Shown here: positions 1 to 8,216 of the stretch, in pieces
How positions within the stretch are numbered: position 1 is the first letter of the stretch
How the letters are laid out: each line of letters opens with the position of its first letter
Source of the DNA: an uncultured Acetatifactor sp.
Lineage (GTDB): Bacteria; Bacillota; Clostridia; Lachnospirales; Lachnospiraceae
Length of the DNA: 11,505 nucleotides
Direction: 5' to 3'
Assembly (NCBI GenBank): GCA_934394815.1
Contig: CAKRRD010000060.1
Coordinates: 1-11,505, forward strand
Notes under the pieces: model-generated
Database searches by the model: none
What the model was told of the DNA's origin: nothing
What the model saw: the letters and a program-made list of their open reading frames with translations, nothing else
Made by a program: the position numbers and the translations under genes

Positions 1-288
1 GAAGCTCCCGTGATCACCAACGAGGATTTTGTCATCGGTGTACGTCCCGAAGCCCTGCAATTACACGATGGTGCAGGCTTAGACGGCGTGATCTACGGTG
101 CTATGCCCACCGGTATGGAATCCACGATCAAGCTTCGTATCGGCGATTTCCTGTTGACCGGCGTGGTCTTCGGCAATACCGCTTACAAGATCGGTCAGGA
201 AGTGAAGTTCGAGATCGGTGGAGAAGATATTCTGTTATTTGACAGAAAAAGCGGCAAACTGATTGCGGCAGGAAGCTTACAGGTATAA
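1..288 (+). CDS. ABC transporter ATP-binding protein, C-terminal fragment (MalK/UgpC/MsmX type)
   Basis: This reading frame is open from base 1 and stops at TAA 286-288, so only about 95 C-terminal residues are present. The GTG at position 10 is internal, not the start. The segment begins around IGVRPEAL and continues as a beta-rich domain ending in LLFDRKSGKLIA. This matches the TOBE/OB-fold regulatory domain that follows the nucleotide-binding domain in MalK, UgpC and MsmX ATPases. Those proteins energise import of oligosaccharides or glycerol-3-phosphate, and MsmX-type ATPases often serve several sugar importers. The Walker A, signature and Walker B motifs lie outside the window, so catalytic competence cannot be judged. 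A strong terminator follows within 40 bases, so this is the last gene of its transcript. The family is fairly secure; the substrate is unknown. Confidence 0.85.
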   Translation, partial: EAPVITNEDFVIGVRPEALQLHDGAGLDGVIYGAMPTGMESTIKLRIGDFLLTGVVFGNTAYKIGQEVKFEIGGEDILLFDRKSGKLIAAGSLQV

Positions 289-323
289 TTCATTCCCGTA
301 AAATCAATATTTTTTAAATGCTT

Positions 324-372
324 AAGCGTACCGGAATTGAGAATGACCATCTCAATTCCGGTACGCTTTTTA
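324..372 (+). terminator. Strong intrinsic terminator after the ABC ATPase gene
   Basis: A perfect 17-bp inverted repeat (326-342 with 350-366) encloses a 7-nt loop and extends by two A-T pairs. A T-rich tract follows at 367-371. It separates the ABC ATPase gene from the downstream nuclease operon. Confidence 0.93.
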
Positions 373-401
373 TTGTATCCGCCATGGGTTTCGTATATAA
401 T
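373..401 (+). promoter_or_regulatory. Promoter of the YhaO/YhaN-like operon
   Basis: TTGTAT at 373-378 and a consensus TATAAT at 396-401 are separated by 17 bp. It lies directly after the upstream terminator and about 37 bases before the start codon of the phosphoesterase gene. The -35 matches the consensus only in TTG; the -10 and the spacing are ideal. Confidence 0.75.
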
Positions 402-437
402 AGAGGGGAATAATTACGTGAAAAGGGAGGCGGCAGA

Positions 438-1541
438 ATGAAGATCATCCATTGCGCAGACATCCATCTGGATTCCAGAATGAGTGCAAATCTTACCAGA
501 GAAAAAGCCAGAGAGCGTAGGACGGAACTGTTGACGACCTTTCGGAAAATGGTGGAATACGGGGCAGACCATGAGGTGGATGCCATTCTCATTGCGGGAG
601 ATCTGTTTGATACGAAAAATGTGTCAGCCACCGCACGGAATGTTGTGAAGGACCTGATCGTGGGGCATCCTGGAATTGAATTTTATTATTTACAGGGCAA
701 TCACGATGAGGGCAGCTTTACCGGGGGACTTTCGCAGATTCCGGAGAACCTTCATCTGTTTGACAGCAAATGGACAAGCTTTCCTTTTGGGAAAAAGGTA
801 TGCATCACCGGCGTGGAACTGAATCCGGAGAACAGCGGAAGTGTCTATAACACATTGTCTCTGGATGCGGACTTGGTGAATATCGTTGTCCTGCACGGTC
901 AGGAATCGGAATACAGTGCGAAGGACAAGGCGGAGGTCATACATCTGACCGCCCTGAAGAATAAAGGCATTGACTACCTGGCACTGGGACATATCCATGG
1001 TTATAAGAAGGAACGTCTGGATGGCCGGGGAGTTTACTGTTATCCCGGTTGTCTGGAAGGACGCGGATTTGACGAATGCGGAGAACATGGATTTGTAGAG
1101 CTTTCCGTGGATGAGGCAGCAGGCACCGTGGAGAGTCGGTTTATTCCGTTTGCTTCCCGAAATCTTTATACGATCCCGGTAGACATTACCGGCTGTGTAT
1201 CCACGATGGAGATTCTGGAACGCATGAAAGAAGAGACTGATGCGGGCAATTATCCGGAGAAGAGTCTGGTAAAATATGAATTGACCGGTAAAGTCGATGT
1301 GGAAAGTGAAAAAGAGACGGACTTTTTGCTGCATCAGTTCAGCAGCCGTTTCTATTTCGTGAAGATCAAGGACAGTTCAAAATATCTGGTAGATTATGCT
1401 TCCTTTGCAAAAGATGTGTCTTTGAAGGGAGAATTCATCCGCACAGTCATGGGCAGAGAGGATCTGTCGGAAGAAGATAAGGCAGCAGTGATCCATTACG
1501 GATTGCAGGCACTTGCCGGAGAGGAGATCCTGGACGCATGA
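438..1541 (+). CDS. DNA repair exonuclease, Mre11/SbcD/YhaO-like metallophosphoesterase
   Basis: This 367-aa protein has the full calcineurin-like phosphoesterase motif series in order: D-I-H (D8, H10), GDLFD (D55), GNHD (N88, H89, D90), LHG (H153) and GHIH (H185, H187). These residues bind two metal ions, usually Mn2+, in Mre11-family nucleases. The motif spacing and the HGQES and LALGHIHGY contexts resemble SbcD and Bacillus YhaO. The remaining ~150 residues would form the capping and partner-binding region. The start is supported by AGGGAGG seven bases upstream. The stop overlaps the start of the next gene (ATGA at 1538-1541), so the two are translationally coupled, as expected for a nuclease-ATPase complex acting on DNA ends or hairpins. 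YhaO and SbcD cannot be told apart here with certainty; the membrane hairpin in the partner favours YhaO. Confidence 0.9.
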   Translation: MKIIHCADIHLDSRMSANLTREKARERRTELLTTFRKMVEYGADHEVDAILIAGDLFDTKNVSATARNVVKDLIVGHPGIEFYYLQGNHDEGSFTGGLSQIPENLHLFDSKWTSFPFGKKVCITGVELNPENSGSVYNTLSLDADLVNIVVLHGQESEYSAKDKAEVIHLTALKNKGIDYLALGHIHGYKKERLDGRGVYCYPGCLEGRGFDECGEHGFVELSVDEAAGTVESRFIPFASRNLYTIPVDITGCVSTMEILERMKEETDAGNYPEKSLVKYELTGKVDVESEKETDFLLHQFSSRFYFVKIKDSSKYLVDYASFAKDVSLKGEFIRTVMGREDLSEEDKAAVIHYGLQALAGEEILDA

Positions 1542-3718
1542 AACTGATACAGTGTCATATAGAGAATTTTGGAAAATTAAGTGATTTTACCTGTGAGTTT
1601 ACAGAAGGGTGTAATACTGTCTGTGAGGAGAACGGATGGGGGAAAAGCACGCTGGCAGCTTTTCTTCGGGTCATGCTGTTCGGTTTTCGCAACGAGGGGA
1701 AGAGAGACCCCATAGAAAATGAGAGGAAGCGGTACACACCCTGGCAGAAAGGTGTCTACGGGGGCGAGCTGCAGTTTGAAAATAGAGGAAAACAATACTC
1801 CGTCCGCAGAACATTCGGCAATAAGGCGGCGGAGGATGAATTTCAGCTGACGGACCCGGTGACGCATCTTCCCAGTGAGGATTTTACGGAGAAGCTGGGA
1901 GAGGAACTGTTTCAGATCGATGCCGCATCCTTTGAGCGGACCACATTTATCTCCCAGAATGACTGTGAGACCTTTGTCACGGACAGCATCAATGCGAAGA
2001 TTGGTAATCTGGCAGAGAATACCGATGATATCAATAATTTCGAGACGGCGGACAAGCGGTTGAACGATCTGCTGAATGCCATGTCCCCCACCCGTAAGAC
2101 CGGATCCCTGAGACGGGATAAGGATCGTATTACGGAACTGAAGACACAGATCCGTAACGGACAGGACATCCGGACGACTATGGAGAGTATTGCTGCCAGA
2201 AAACAGACAGCTCTCGAAGAACGGGAGAAGCTTGCCTCGGAACTGGCAGAGCTGCAGGCAAAGCAGCAGGAGCTGGGAGTCTACAAGGATCAGCAGGCAA
2301 AGCGGGAAAAATATCTGGATCTTACGGCAAAGCTTGCGGAGAGAGAACGCCTTTTAAAAGAAGCAAAAAGTTATTTTAACGGAGTGATTCCCACAGAAGA
2401 GGATCTGCGGAAATGTTTAAGCAGATGCAGTGAGGCAGAGAGCATCCGCAGAGCCACGGAACTGTCCGAGCAGATGGGCAGTGTACCGGGGGGAAGTGCC
2501 CGCTACGAAGAGCAGGAAGTGGAATACAGGGAAAAAGCGGCCCGGCTTAAGACGTTAGAAACAGTACAGGCGCAGGAACAGCGTCGGATCCTGCGGGAGC
2601 GGGAGACCGGCAGAAAGCGGAAAAATGTATTTGGAATCCTCGGAATCGTATTGCTTCTGGCAGGAGGGGTCTGCTTTTTATTAAAACAGACGGTGCCCGG
2701 AGGAGTTCTCCTGGCGTTGGGAGTCGTGGCATTGGGAGCCGCATGGTATGTTTCTTCCGGAATCCCCGGAGACGAGACGCTGGAGAATGGCGAGATCGAT
2801 GACCTGAGGGCAGAACTGGTGCGGCTGGAAGAAGAACAGCGTCTTGCTGCCAGCAGACAAAAGCAGAGACAGGAAGAGAGAGACAGACGTTACGGGGAGC
2901 AGAAGGAACAGTATGAAAAGCTGGAGAACGAGATCCATCAGTTTTTTACCCGGATCGGGATCCTGCAGGAGGAGCATCCGGAGGAACAGCTGACAGAGCT
3001 TCTGCACAGAAGAAGTGATTACCGTAATGCCCTGATGGAATATGACAAGAGCGAACAGGAGCTTAAGACGTTCGAACGGACGGAGGATATTCCCAGACTA
3101 TTGGCATTGAAGGCTCCGGAGGGGGAGGAATCATTGGAAAGCCTGACGGAAGAGATGAAGGTACTCTCCGGGCGGATGGAGGAACGTTTCCAGACCATCC
3201 GAAGCTATCAGGAACAGTTGTCCAGCCTGCAGGAAGCCTGGGATCAGGTGGAGAGCATGGAGGATGAACTGGAAGTTCTGCAGGAGGACATCGACAGACG
3301 CTCCAGACAATACGAGTTATTGGGGACGACGAAGAAACTGCTGGAAGAGGCCAGAAGTTCTTTTACGGCAAGATATACGGAACCGGTTATGGAAGGATTT
3401 CGGAAATATTACAGGATCCTGACAGGAATGGAATGTGACAATTACCAGATGGATGCCAATACCAGACTGCAGGTCATCGAGGAAAATATGCCCAGAGAGA
3501 TCGGATACCTGAGTCTGGGAAACCGGGATCTGATCGGCATCTGCATGCGTATGGCACTGGTGGAAGCCATGTATGAGACCACACAGCCGTTTCTGATTCT
3601 GGATGATCCTTTTGTGAATCTGGATGAGAACCGGACAAAGGGAGCAATGCGGTTCCTGGGAGAAATCGCAAAGGAGTACCAGGTGATCTATTTTACCTGT
3701 CATGGCAGCAGGGAATAG
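1538..3718 (+). CDS. AAA/ABC-type coiled-coil ATPase, SbcC/YhaN-like, with membrane hairpin
   Basis: This 726-aa SMC/Rad50-like ATPase is the likely partner of the upstream phosphoesterase. An N-terminal half-domain carries Walker A (NGWGKST, residues 32-38). The C-terminal half carries a signature-like LSLGN (658-662), Walker B LILDDPF (D689, D690), a D-loop NLDEN and a final H-loop TCH (H722). Between them lies a long Glu/Lys/Gln-rich region typical of coiled coil (about 190-350 and 415-600). At the middle, where Rad50/SbcC carry a CxxC zinc hook, there are instead two hydrophobic segments (about 364-382 and 389-405) with a short PGG turn, and no CxxC. This matches YhaN-type proteins, which are thought to be membrane-attached. 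The protein ends four residues after the H-loop, so the ATPase head is complete. It is shorter than Rad50/SbcC (about 1000 aa). The role in DNA repair is inferred from the family. Confidence 0.85.
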   Translation: MKLIQCHIENFGKLSDFTCEFTEGCNTVCEENGWGKSTLAAFLRVMLFGFRNEGKRDPIENERKRYTPWQKGVYGGELQFENRGKQYSVRRTFGNKAAEDEFQLTDPVTHLPSEDFTEKLGEELFQIDAASFERTTFISQNDCETFVTDSINAKIGNLAENTDDINNFETADKRLNDLLNAMSPTRKTGSLRRDKDRITELKTQIRNGQDIRTTMESIAARKQTALEEREKLASELAELQAKQQELGVYKDQQAKREKYLDLTAKLAERERLLKEAKSYFNGVIPTEEDLRKCLSRCSEAESIRRATELSEQMGSVPGGSARYEEQEVEYREKAARLKTLETVQAQEQRRILRERETGRKRKNVFGILGIVLLLAGGVCFLLKQTVPGGVLLALGVVALGAAWYVSSGIPGDETLENGEIDDLRAELVRLEEEQRLAASRQKQRQEERDRRYGEQKEQYEKLENEIHQFFTRIGILQEEHPEEQLTELLHRRSDYRNALMEYDKSEQELKTFERTEDIPRLLALKAPEGEESLESLTEEMKVLSGRMEERFQTIRSYQEQLSSLQEAWDQVESMEDELEVLQEDIDRRSRQYELLGTTKKLLEEARSSFTARYTEPVMEGFRKYYRILTGMECDNYQMDANTRLQVIEENMPREIGYLSLGNRDLIGICMRMALVEAMYETTQPFLILDDPFVNLDENRTKGAMRFLGEIAKEYQVIYFTCHGSRE

Positions 3719-3731
3719 TGTGAAGCCTGTA

Positions 3732-3749
3732 ATCCCCCGAGAGGGGGAT
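3732..3749 (+). other. Short GC hairpin with GAGA tetraloop in the intergenic mRNA
   Basis: ATCCCCC (3732-3738) and GGGGGAT (3743-3749) form a perfect 7-bp stem closed by GAGA, a GNRA-type tetraloop. No T tract follows, so it does not look like a rho-independent terminator. It lies between the YhaN-like gene and the lipoprotein gene. Such hairpins can stabilise or delimit mRNA segments, but that role is inferred. Confidence 0.5.
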
Positions 3750-3784
3750 GGAAGATAAAGAACCAAAGAGAAAGGGGCACTATT

Positions 3785-5008
3785 ATGGGAAAGAGTTGGA
3801 CAGGAAACATCAGACGTATGATGGCGTTGCTGCTTGGCTGTATGCTGCTCACCGGCTGTGGCAGCACGGGTGAAGTGGATGATTATGCCACCAACATCGG
3901 CTACGAGGCAAGAGGCAGCAGTCAGACAGCACAGGGAACGCAGAGTGACAGCGGAGACACCACGGCACAGACCGGAGGCATCTCTAAGGATGAGATCAAG
4001 GTAGGTGTCATTCATCTGTCGGATCCTGCAGAGGGGAGTGGCTACACTTATACTCATGATCTGGGTATTCAGGGTATGCAGCAGAATCTGGGACTGTCTG
4101 ATGACCAGATCGTCCGCAAGATCAATGTCAACGATGGCGATGCGCAGGCGACCAGGCAGGCCATTCAGGAATGTGTCGACGAGGGCTGCAACATCATTTT
4201 CACCACCAGCTGGGGATATATGGAGACTACGGCGGAGATGGCGGAAGAATATCCGGATGTGTATTTTTCTCACGGCACGGGATATATGAGCAATGGCAAG
4301 AATTTTAACAACTATTTCGGAAGAATCTATCAGGCCAGATACTTAAGCGGTATCGTGGCGGGAATGAACACCACTTCCAATAAGATCGGTTATGTGGCGG
4401 CCATGGATTCCTCCAACTCGGAGGTGACCGGCGGTATTGATGCTTTTGCCATGGGTATCTACTCCGTGAATCCGGAGGCAGAAGTCTATGTGAAGGTGAC
4501 CAACAGCTGGTACGATCCCGAAGGAGAGAAGGCTGCGGCACAGGTGCTGCTGGATATGGGGTGTGATGTGATCGCCCAGCATTGTGATACGGAATATCCC
4601 CAGACCCTGGCCCAGGAAAAAGGGGTGTACAGCATCGGCTATAACTCCGATATGAGTAAGAACGCGCCGGAGGCCTGCCTGTGCAGTGTCATCTGGAACT
4701 GGAGTGCCTACTATACGGCAGCAGTCCAGAGTATCATTGACGGCAGTTGGGACGGAAGCAACTATTACGGTGGTATGAGCGAGAATCTGGTGGGCATTAC
4801 CAGTCTGGCGGACTTCTGTGTGGACGGAACGCAGGAAAAGGTAGAGGAAGCCAAAAGACAGATACTGTCCGGTGAGAACGGTGTGTTTGACGGTGTGATC
4901 GAGACCAATACGGGTGAGACCGTGGGAAAAGAGGGAGAAACATTGGATGACGCAACGATTACCGGAGGCATCAATTGGTATTTTAAGACCGTATCTGTGG
5001 TAGAATAG
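3785..5008 (+). CDS. BMP-family substrate-binding lipoprotein (PnrA/BmpA-like)
   Basis: This 407-aa precursor has a basic N-terminus, a hydrophobic core (residues 12-22) and the lipobox LTGC with C25 as the lipidated residue, so it should be anchored on the outer face of the membrane. A Ser/Thr/Gln/Gly-rich linker (about 26-65) is followed by a periplasmic-binding-type domain. That domain opens with [10 protein letters not shown] and contains YLSGIVAGM and [10 protein letters not shown], the typical layout of BMP/PnrA proteins that bind purine nucleosides for ABC uptake. No permease or ATPase gene follows; the next gene, 11 bases on, is a chemoreceptor. The protein may therefore deliver ligand information to that receptor or serve a transporter encoded elsewhere. 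The start is set by the lipoprotein signal and an AAAGGGG site about seven bases upstream. The exact ligand cannot be read from sequence. Confidence 0.88.
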   Translation: MGKSWTGNIRRMMALLLGCMLLTGCGSTGEVDDYATNIGYEARGSSQTAQGTQSDSGDTTAQTGGISKDEIKVGVIHLSDPAEGSGYTYTHDLGIQGMQQNLGLSDDQIVRKINVNDGDAQATRQAIQECVDEGCNIIFTTSWGYMETTAEMAEEYPDVYFSHGTGYMSNGKNFNNYFGRIYQARYLSGIVAGMNTTSNKIGYVAAMDSSNSEVTGGIDAFAMGIYSVNPEAEVYVKVTNSWYDPEGEKAAAQVLLDMGCDVIAQHCDTEYPQTLAQEKGVYSIGYNSDMSKNAPEACLCSVIWNWSAYYTAAVQSIIDGSWDGSNYYGGMSENLVGITSLADFCVDGTQEKVEEAKRQILSGENGVFDGVIETNTGETVGKEGETLDDATITGGINWYFKTVSVVE

Positions 5009-5019
5009 GGGGCTGCGTG

Positions 5020-6723
5020 ATGAGTATACAAAAAAAGATTCTGTCAATGACTATAGGACCGGTAGTATTACTGGGGCTGCTTTCCATCCTGTTCATGCTG
5101 ACAACGGTGCGCAGTTCCATGATGGATGAGATTGAGGAAGCACTCAAGGGAACAGCAGCAGCTACTCTGGCGGCATATGATCAGAATACCGGTGATTACA
5201 TGGAATCCGGCAATGGGGACATCTGGAAGGGCAGCTACAATATCTCACATTCCGAAAGTCTGGTGGATCGAATCAAAGACAATACCGGAATGGATGTAAC
5301 CTTTTTCTACGGAGACCGCAGAATCATGACCTCCGCCCTGGACAGTAACGGGGATCGTATTCTGAATTCTCCGGCAGGAGAGCGGATCGTGGAGACGGTC
5401 TTACAGAACGGAGAGGAATATTTCAGCAATTCTGTATCGTTGGATGGTGTTATGAATTATGGCTATTTCATGCCGGTCTATCAGAATGGTTCCCGCGATG
5501 AGATTATTGGTATGGTATTTGTCGGCACCGATAAGGAAAGCAAGGATGCGGTAGTAAACGGAATCATTTTCGGCATTGGTGCAGCAGTATGCGTGGCAAT
5601 GATCCTGTGTATCGGTGTGGGACTGAAGCTTGCGACATCTATCAGCCACAATATCAAGAAGAGTATCAGCATCATGGGTAAGGTCGCAGAGGGGGATCTC
5701 ACCGTCTGGGTCGATGACAAGATGTTAAAGAGGAAGGACGAGATCGGAGATCTGTCGCGGGTTACGGTAAAGCTGAAGGATACCTTGAAGGGCATCCTGA
5801 AGGGGATTTCCGAGAATTCCGAGAGTCTGCTGGAGGCTTCCAGGGCGCTGGGAACTGCAGCAGATACTACCAATGGCACCATGAATGAAGTACAGAACGC
5901 TGTAAGTCAGGTGGTGGCAAATTCTACGGAGCAGTCGAAGAATTCCGAGAGTACTTCCGAGAACATGCGGATCATGGGAGAACATATCACAGAGACATCC
6001 ACAGAAGTGGATACATTAAACCAAAATGCCGCATCCATGCAGAAGTCCAGTAAGAAGACCGCAGATACGCTGGCACAGCTGTGCCATATCAATGAGGAAG
6101 TGGAGCGGATCATCGTAGAAGTAAGAGAACAGACCGACCGCACCAACGTATCGATCCAGAAGATCAATACCGCCATGGAGTTCATCACTTCCATTGCAGA
6201 GGAGACAAATCTGTTGAGCCTGAATGCCTCCATTGAAGCGGCCAGAGCCGGAGAGAGTGGAAGAGGCTTCGCAGTCGTAGCGGACCAGATCAAAAAGCTG
6301 GCAGAACAGTCCAACCAGTCCGGTCACGAGATTGAAGAGACCACGAAAGCATTGATGGAAGATTCTGCCCGTGAAATGGAGATCATGCAGCGGATGCAGG
6401 AGATCATCACCGAGCAGAGCGGCAGCATGCAGGAGACCAGAGCTAATGTTTCCGAGGTATTGAAGGAGATTGAGGATTCCATGCAGAGTATTCTGCAGAT
6501 CAGAGAGAGTACCGGCAGACTGGCCGAGTCCCGGGGAGAAGTCATGGAAGCTGTGGAGAAGCTTTCGCAGATCGCACATAACAATGTGGATAGTACGCAG
6601 CAGACCTATACCGAGACACAGGAGGTTCTGGATACTTTCCGACAGGTGTATGACAGCGCTGACCAGTTGAAGAGGATCGCTGACGAGCTGGCCGAGAGCA
6701 TGCAGTACTTCAAGATTCAATAG
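5020..6723 (+). CDS. Methyl-accepting chemotaxis protein with single Cache sensor
   Basis: This 567-aa transmembrane chemoreceptor starts at ATG 5020, seven bases after AGGGGG; GTG 5017 is possible but too close to that site. TM1 covers about residues 8-30. An extracellular domain of about 150 residues follows, with the pattern [16 protein letters not shown], then GYFMPVY and IIGMVFVG, typical of single-Cache (sCache_3-like) sensors. TM2 covers about 182-202 and a HAMP domain about 203-258. The rest is the helical signalling domain, whose conserved hairpin tip lies at about 393-430 ([19 protein letters not shown], then [10 protein letters not shown]). This tip binds CheA and CheW. No C-terminal CheR-binding pentapeptide is visible. 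The gene follows the BMP-type lipoprotein after 11 bases and is almost certainly co-transcribed, which suggests linked sensing. The ligand is unknown. Confidence 0.93.
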   Translation: MSIQKKILSMTIGPVVLLGLLSILFMLTTVRSSMMDEIEEALKGTAAATLAAYDQNTGDYMESGNGDIWKGSYNISHSESLVDRIKDNTGMDVTFFYGDRRIMTSALDSNGDRILNSPAGERIVETVLQNGEEYFSNSVSLDGVMNYGYFMPVYQNGSRDEIIGMVFVGTDKESKDAVVNGIIFGIGAAVCVAMILCIGVGLKLATSISHNIKKSISIMGKVAEGDLTVWVDDKMLKRKDEIGDLSRVTVKLKDTLKGILKGISENSESLLEASRALGTAADTTNGTMNEVQNAVSQVVANSTEQSKNSESTSENMRIMGEHITETSTEVDTLNQNAASMQKSSKKTADTLAQLCHINEEVERIIVEVREQTDRTNVSIQKINTAMEFITSIAEETNLLSLNASIEAARAGESGRGFAVVADQIKKLAEQSNQSGHEIEETTKALMEDSAREMEIMQRMQEIITEQSGSMQETRANVSEVLKEIEDSMQSILQIRESTGRLAESRGEVMEAVEKLSQIAHNNVDSTQQTYTETQEVLDTFRQVYDSADQLKRIADELAESMQYFKIQ

Positions 6724-6740
6724 TTGGTTTCGCATAAAAT

Positions 6741-6797
6741 AAAACCAGAGACAGTTTTCGGATGTTTAGATTCGTAAGACTGTTCCTGGTTTTTTTA
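6741..6797 (+). terminator. Terminator between convergent genes, probably bidirectional
   Basis: AAACCAG (6742-6748) pairs with CTGGTTT (6786-6792). After one mismatch the stem continues for about nine more pairs (including G-U) into AGTTTT/AAGACT. Seven Ts follow on the plus strand (6790-6796). An A-rich run before the left arm gives the minus strand a T-rich tail, so it may also stop the DUF4317 transcript arriving from the right. Confidence 0.82.
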
Positions 6798-6851
6798 CCG
6801 CGCTGCTGTTGAAAACTTTCGTTGTGCGATCCTTGTTGTTTGGCATGTGGT

Positions 6852-8006
6852 CTATTCTTCAGATTCTTTCCTGTCTCCGCTTCCGGCGGCACGGACAGCA
6901 ATTCCGTTGACTTCGATATTACCGTCCAGTTCGATGACCAGGCACTGTCTGCCATCGATCATTTTGGTGTTTACCAGATCGGTGCGCTCGGGATTGACCT
7001 TGATGACCACATCCGGTGTCTTCACCTCAAAGCTGCGGGGATTGTAGACATTGGTCATCATGAGAGCCGTGTTCTCTCCGGCAGTTTCGTCAAAACACTG
7101 ATCGAAAACTTCCATGCGGTCGTTCGCTACACCGCTGCTGGCGAAGATCGTTTTCACTTCATTTTTATCCAGCATGACTGGTTCGGGATCTTCTTTATGC
7201 TCCTGAGCAATCTCGCTCATTTTTTCATGAATGTTCTTTACTACTTCAATGGCACAGGTATCGCCTAACGTCTCCTCCACCAGTGACTGGAAGGTTTCTT
7301 TCTGACCGCCTGCGGACAGAGGAAGAGGACAGCCTAACATCAGATCCACGAAGTTCTCCTTTAATTCCTCGGCATCCTTGGAATAGTACAGCGTGCTGTG
7401 CAGATCGGTACTTCTGTCATTGAAAGCGGGGAACAGGAAAGCAGCGTCCGGCATACCTACCACCCAGTCACGGATACGGTTCTGGAAGGTGTTTTCCACA
7501 GCGTTGTAGCTTAAGCCCGGCTTGGACAGATCCACGGGGCAGATACAGGCCAGGATGTAGTCATAGACTTCGTCGGAAGCATCCTCCATTTCAATGCCGT
7601 CCCTGGTGCGTCCCGGCACATCGTAGGCATCGTGGATCAGCAGGATCAGATAATTGCCCACATATTCATAAGACTCGATGATGCGGTCGTAGAACTGCTC
7701 AAGCAATGTATCGTCCTTCAGACGGCTGTCTCGCAGACGCAGCAGAAATTCCTGCGTGCCGCCCTCCGTTTCACTCTTTAACGGGAACTCCAGATTCAGC
7801 AGATTCTTGCCGATGGTGCCGGACAGACTCTTACGCAGAATCTCGAAATACTTGAACATTTCCTCCTCCGGCAGTGCCAGAAACGCCTGCTTTAATTCCG
7901 TCTTTTTATTTTTCTCTCCGTCCACATAGCATCCGCAGATCCGGGTGATGGAGCAGTTTTTCGGGGTGAACAGCTTTTTGATCTCGCTGATTTCCTGTTT
8001 TGTCAT
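6852..8006 (-). CDS. DUF4317 family protein of unknown function
   Basis: This 384-aa soluble protein starts at the ATG complementary to 8004-8006. An AGAAGG site sits about seven bases upstream and a promoter lies just beyond it. A longer frame reaches 8096 but would run through that promoter, so it is rejected. Recognisable stretches are the N-terminal TPKNCSITRICGCYVDGEKN, the central IHDAYDVPG and SDEVYDYILACICPVDLSKP, and FPAFNDRSTDLHS. Together these match DUF4317, a family I know mainly from Lachnospiraceae and relatives. No signal peptide, membrane segment or known catalytic motif is visible. The family has no function I can name. The gene is convergent with the chemoreceptor gene and divergent from the toxin-antitoxin RNA, so it is probably monocistronic. 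Confidence 0.88.
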   Translation of the reverse strand: MTKQEISEIKKLFTPKNCSITRICGCYVDGEKNKKTELKQAFLALPEEEMFKYFEILRKSLSGTIGKNLLNLEFPLKSETEGGTQEFLLRLRDSRLKDDTLLEQFYDRIIESYEYVGNYLILLIHDAYDVPGRTRDGIEMEDASDEVYDYILACICPVDLSKPGLSYNAVENTFQNRIRDWVVGMPDAAFLFPAFNDRSTDLHSTLYYSKDAEELKENFVDLMLGCPLPLSAGGQKETFQSLVEETLGDTCAIEVVKNIHEKMSEIAQEHKEDPEPVMLDKNEVKTIFASSGVANDRMEVFDQCFDETAGENTALMMTNVYNPRSFEVKTPDVVIKVNPERTDLVNTKMIDGRQCLVIELDGNIEVNGIAVRAAGSGDRKESEE

Positions 8007-8036
8007 GAGAGTACCTTCTTTCGATTTGATGATATC

Positions 8037-8065
8037 AGTATAGTATAAAAAACGTGATGGGACAA
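8037..8065 (-). promoter_or_regulatory. Promoter of the DUF4317 gene
   Basis: Read on the minus strand, TTGTCC (8065-8060) and TATACT (8042-8037) are separated by exactly 17 bp. The start codon follows about 30 bases downstream. The -35 box lies 18 bp from the -35 box of the divergent antitoxin RNA promoter, so the two promoters are arranged back to back. Confidence 0.72.
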
Positions 8066-8083
8066 GTGTTGCTAAAATACTCA

Positions 8084-8112
8084 TTGCTTTTTCCATTAAG
8101 AAAGCATATAAT
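8084..8112 (+). promoter_or_regulatory. Promoter of the type III antitoxin RNA / toxin transcript
   Basis: TTGCTT at 8084-8089 and a consensus TATAAT at 8107-8112 are separated by 17 bp. Transcription would begin near 8119, about 20 bases before the first tandem repeat. This is where a promoter is expected in a type III toxin-antitoxin locus. Confidence 0.8.
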
Positions 8113-8138
8113 GATTAACAGATAAGGAATTGATTATC

Positions 8139-8216
8139 GGAGAGTTCCTGCCATATAAGTGGAAGATTTTAAACTCGGGAGAGCTCCTGCCATATAAGTG
8201 GAGAATTTTAAATTCT
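8139..8216 (+). repeat. Two 39-bp tandem repeats in the antitoxin RNA
   Basis: Unit 1 is 8139-8177 and unit 2 is 8178-8216; they match at 34 of 39 positions. The longest unchanged block runs TCCTGCCATATAAGTGGA (8146-8163 and 8185-8202). Differences fall at unit positions 7, 26, 27, 36 and 39. Positions 7 and 26 change together in a way that keeps a base pair. A few bases of a possible third unit (GAGAGC) merge into the terminator stem. Confidence 0.92.

Noticed and set aside
3732..3749. Hairpin as a terminator of the nuclease operon
   Set aside because: There is no T tract after the stem.
3317..4273. Long minus-strand frame (318 codons) opposite the ATPase end and the lipoprotein start
   Set aside because: It lies antisense to two well-supported genes, spans their junction and has no recognisable motif; it is a shadow of their codon bias.
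4343..5047. Minus-strand frame of 234 codons opposite the BMP lipoprotein
   Set aside because: Antisense to a clear lipoprotein gene, with no ribosome binding site or recognisable domain.
8007..8096. N-terminal extension of the DUF4317 gene to a start at 8096
   Set aside because: It would include the TTGTCC-17-TATACT promoter in the coding region, and the internal ATG at 8006 has a good ribosome binding site and matches the family's N-terminus.
8139..8216. Tandem repeats as a CRISPR array
   Set aside because: The units are directly adjacent with no spacers and there are no cas genes.
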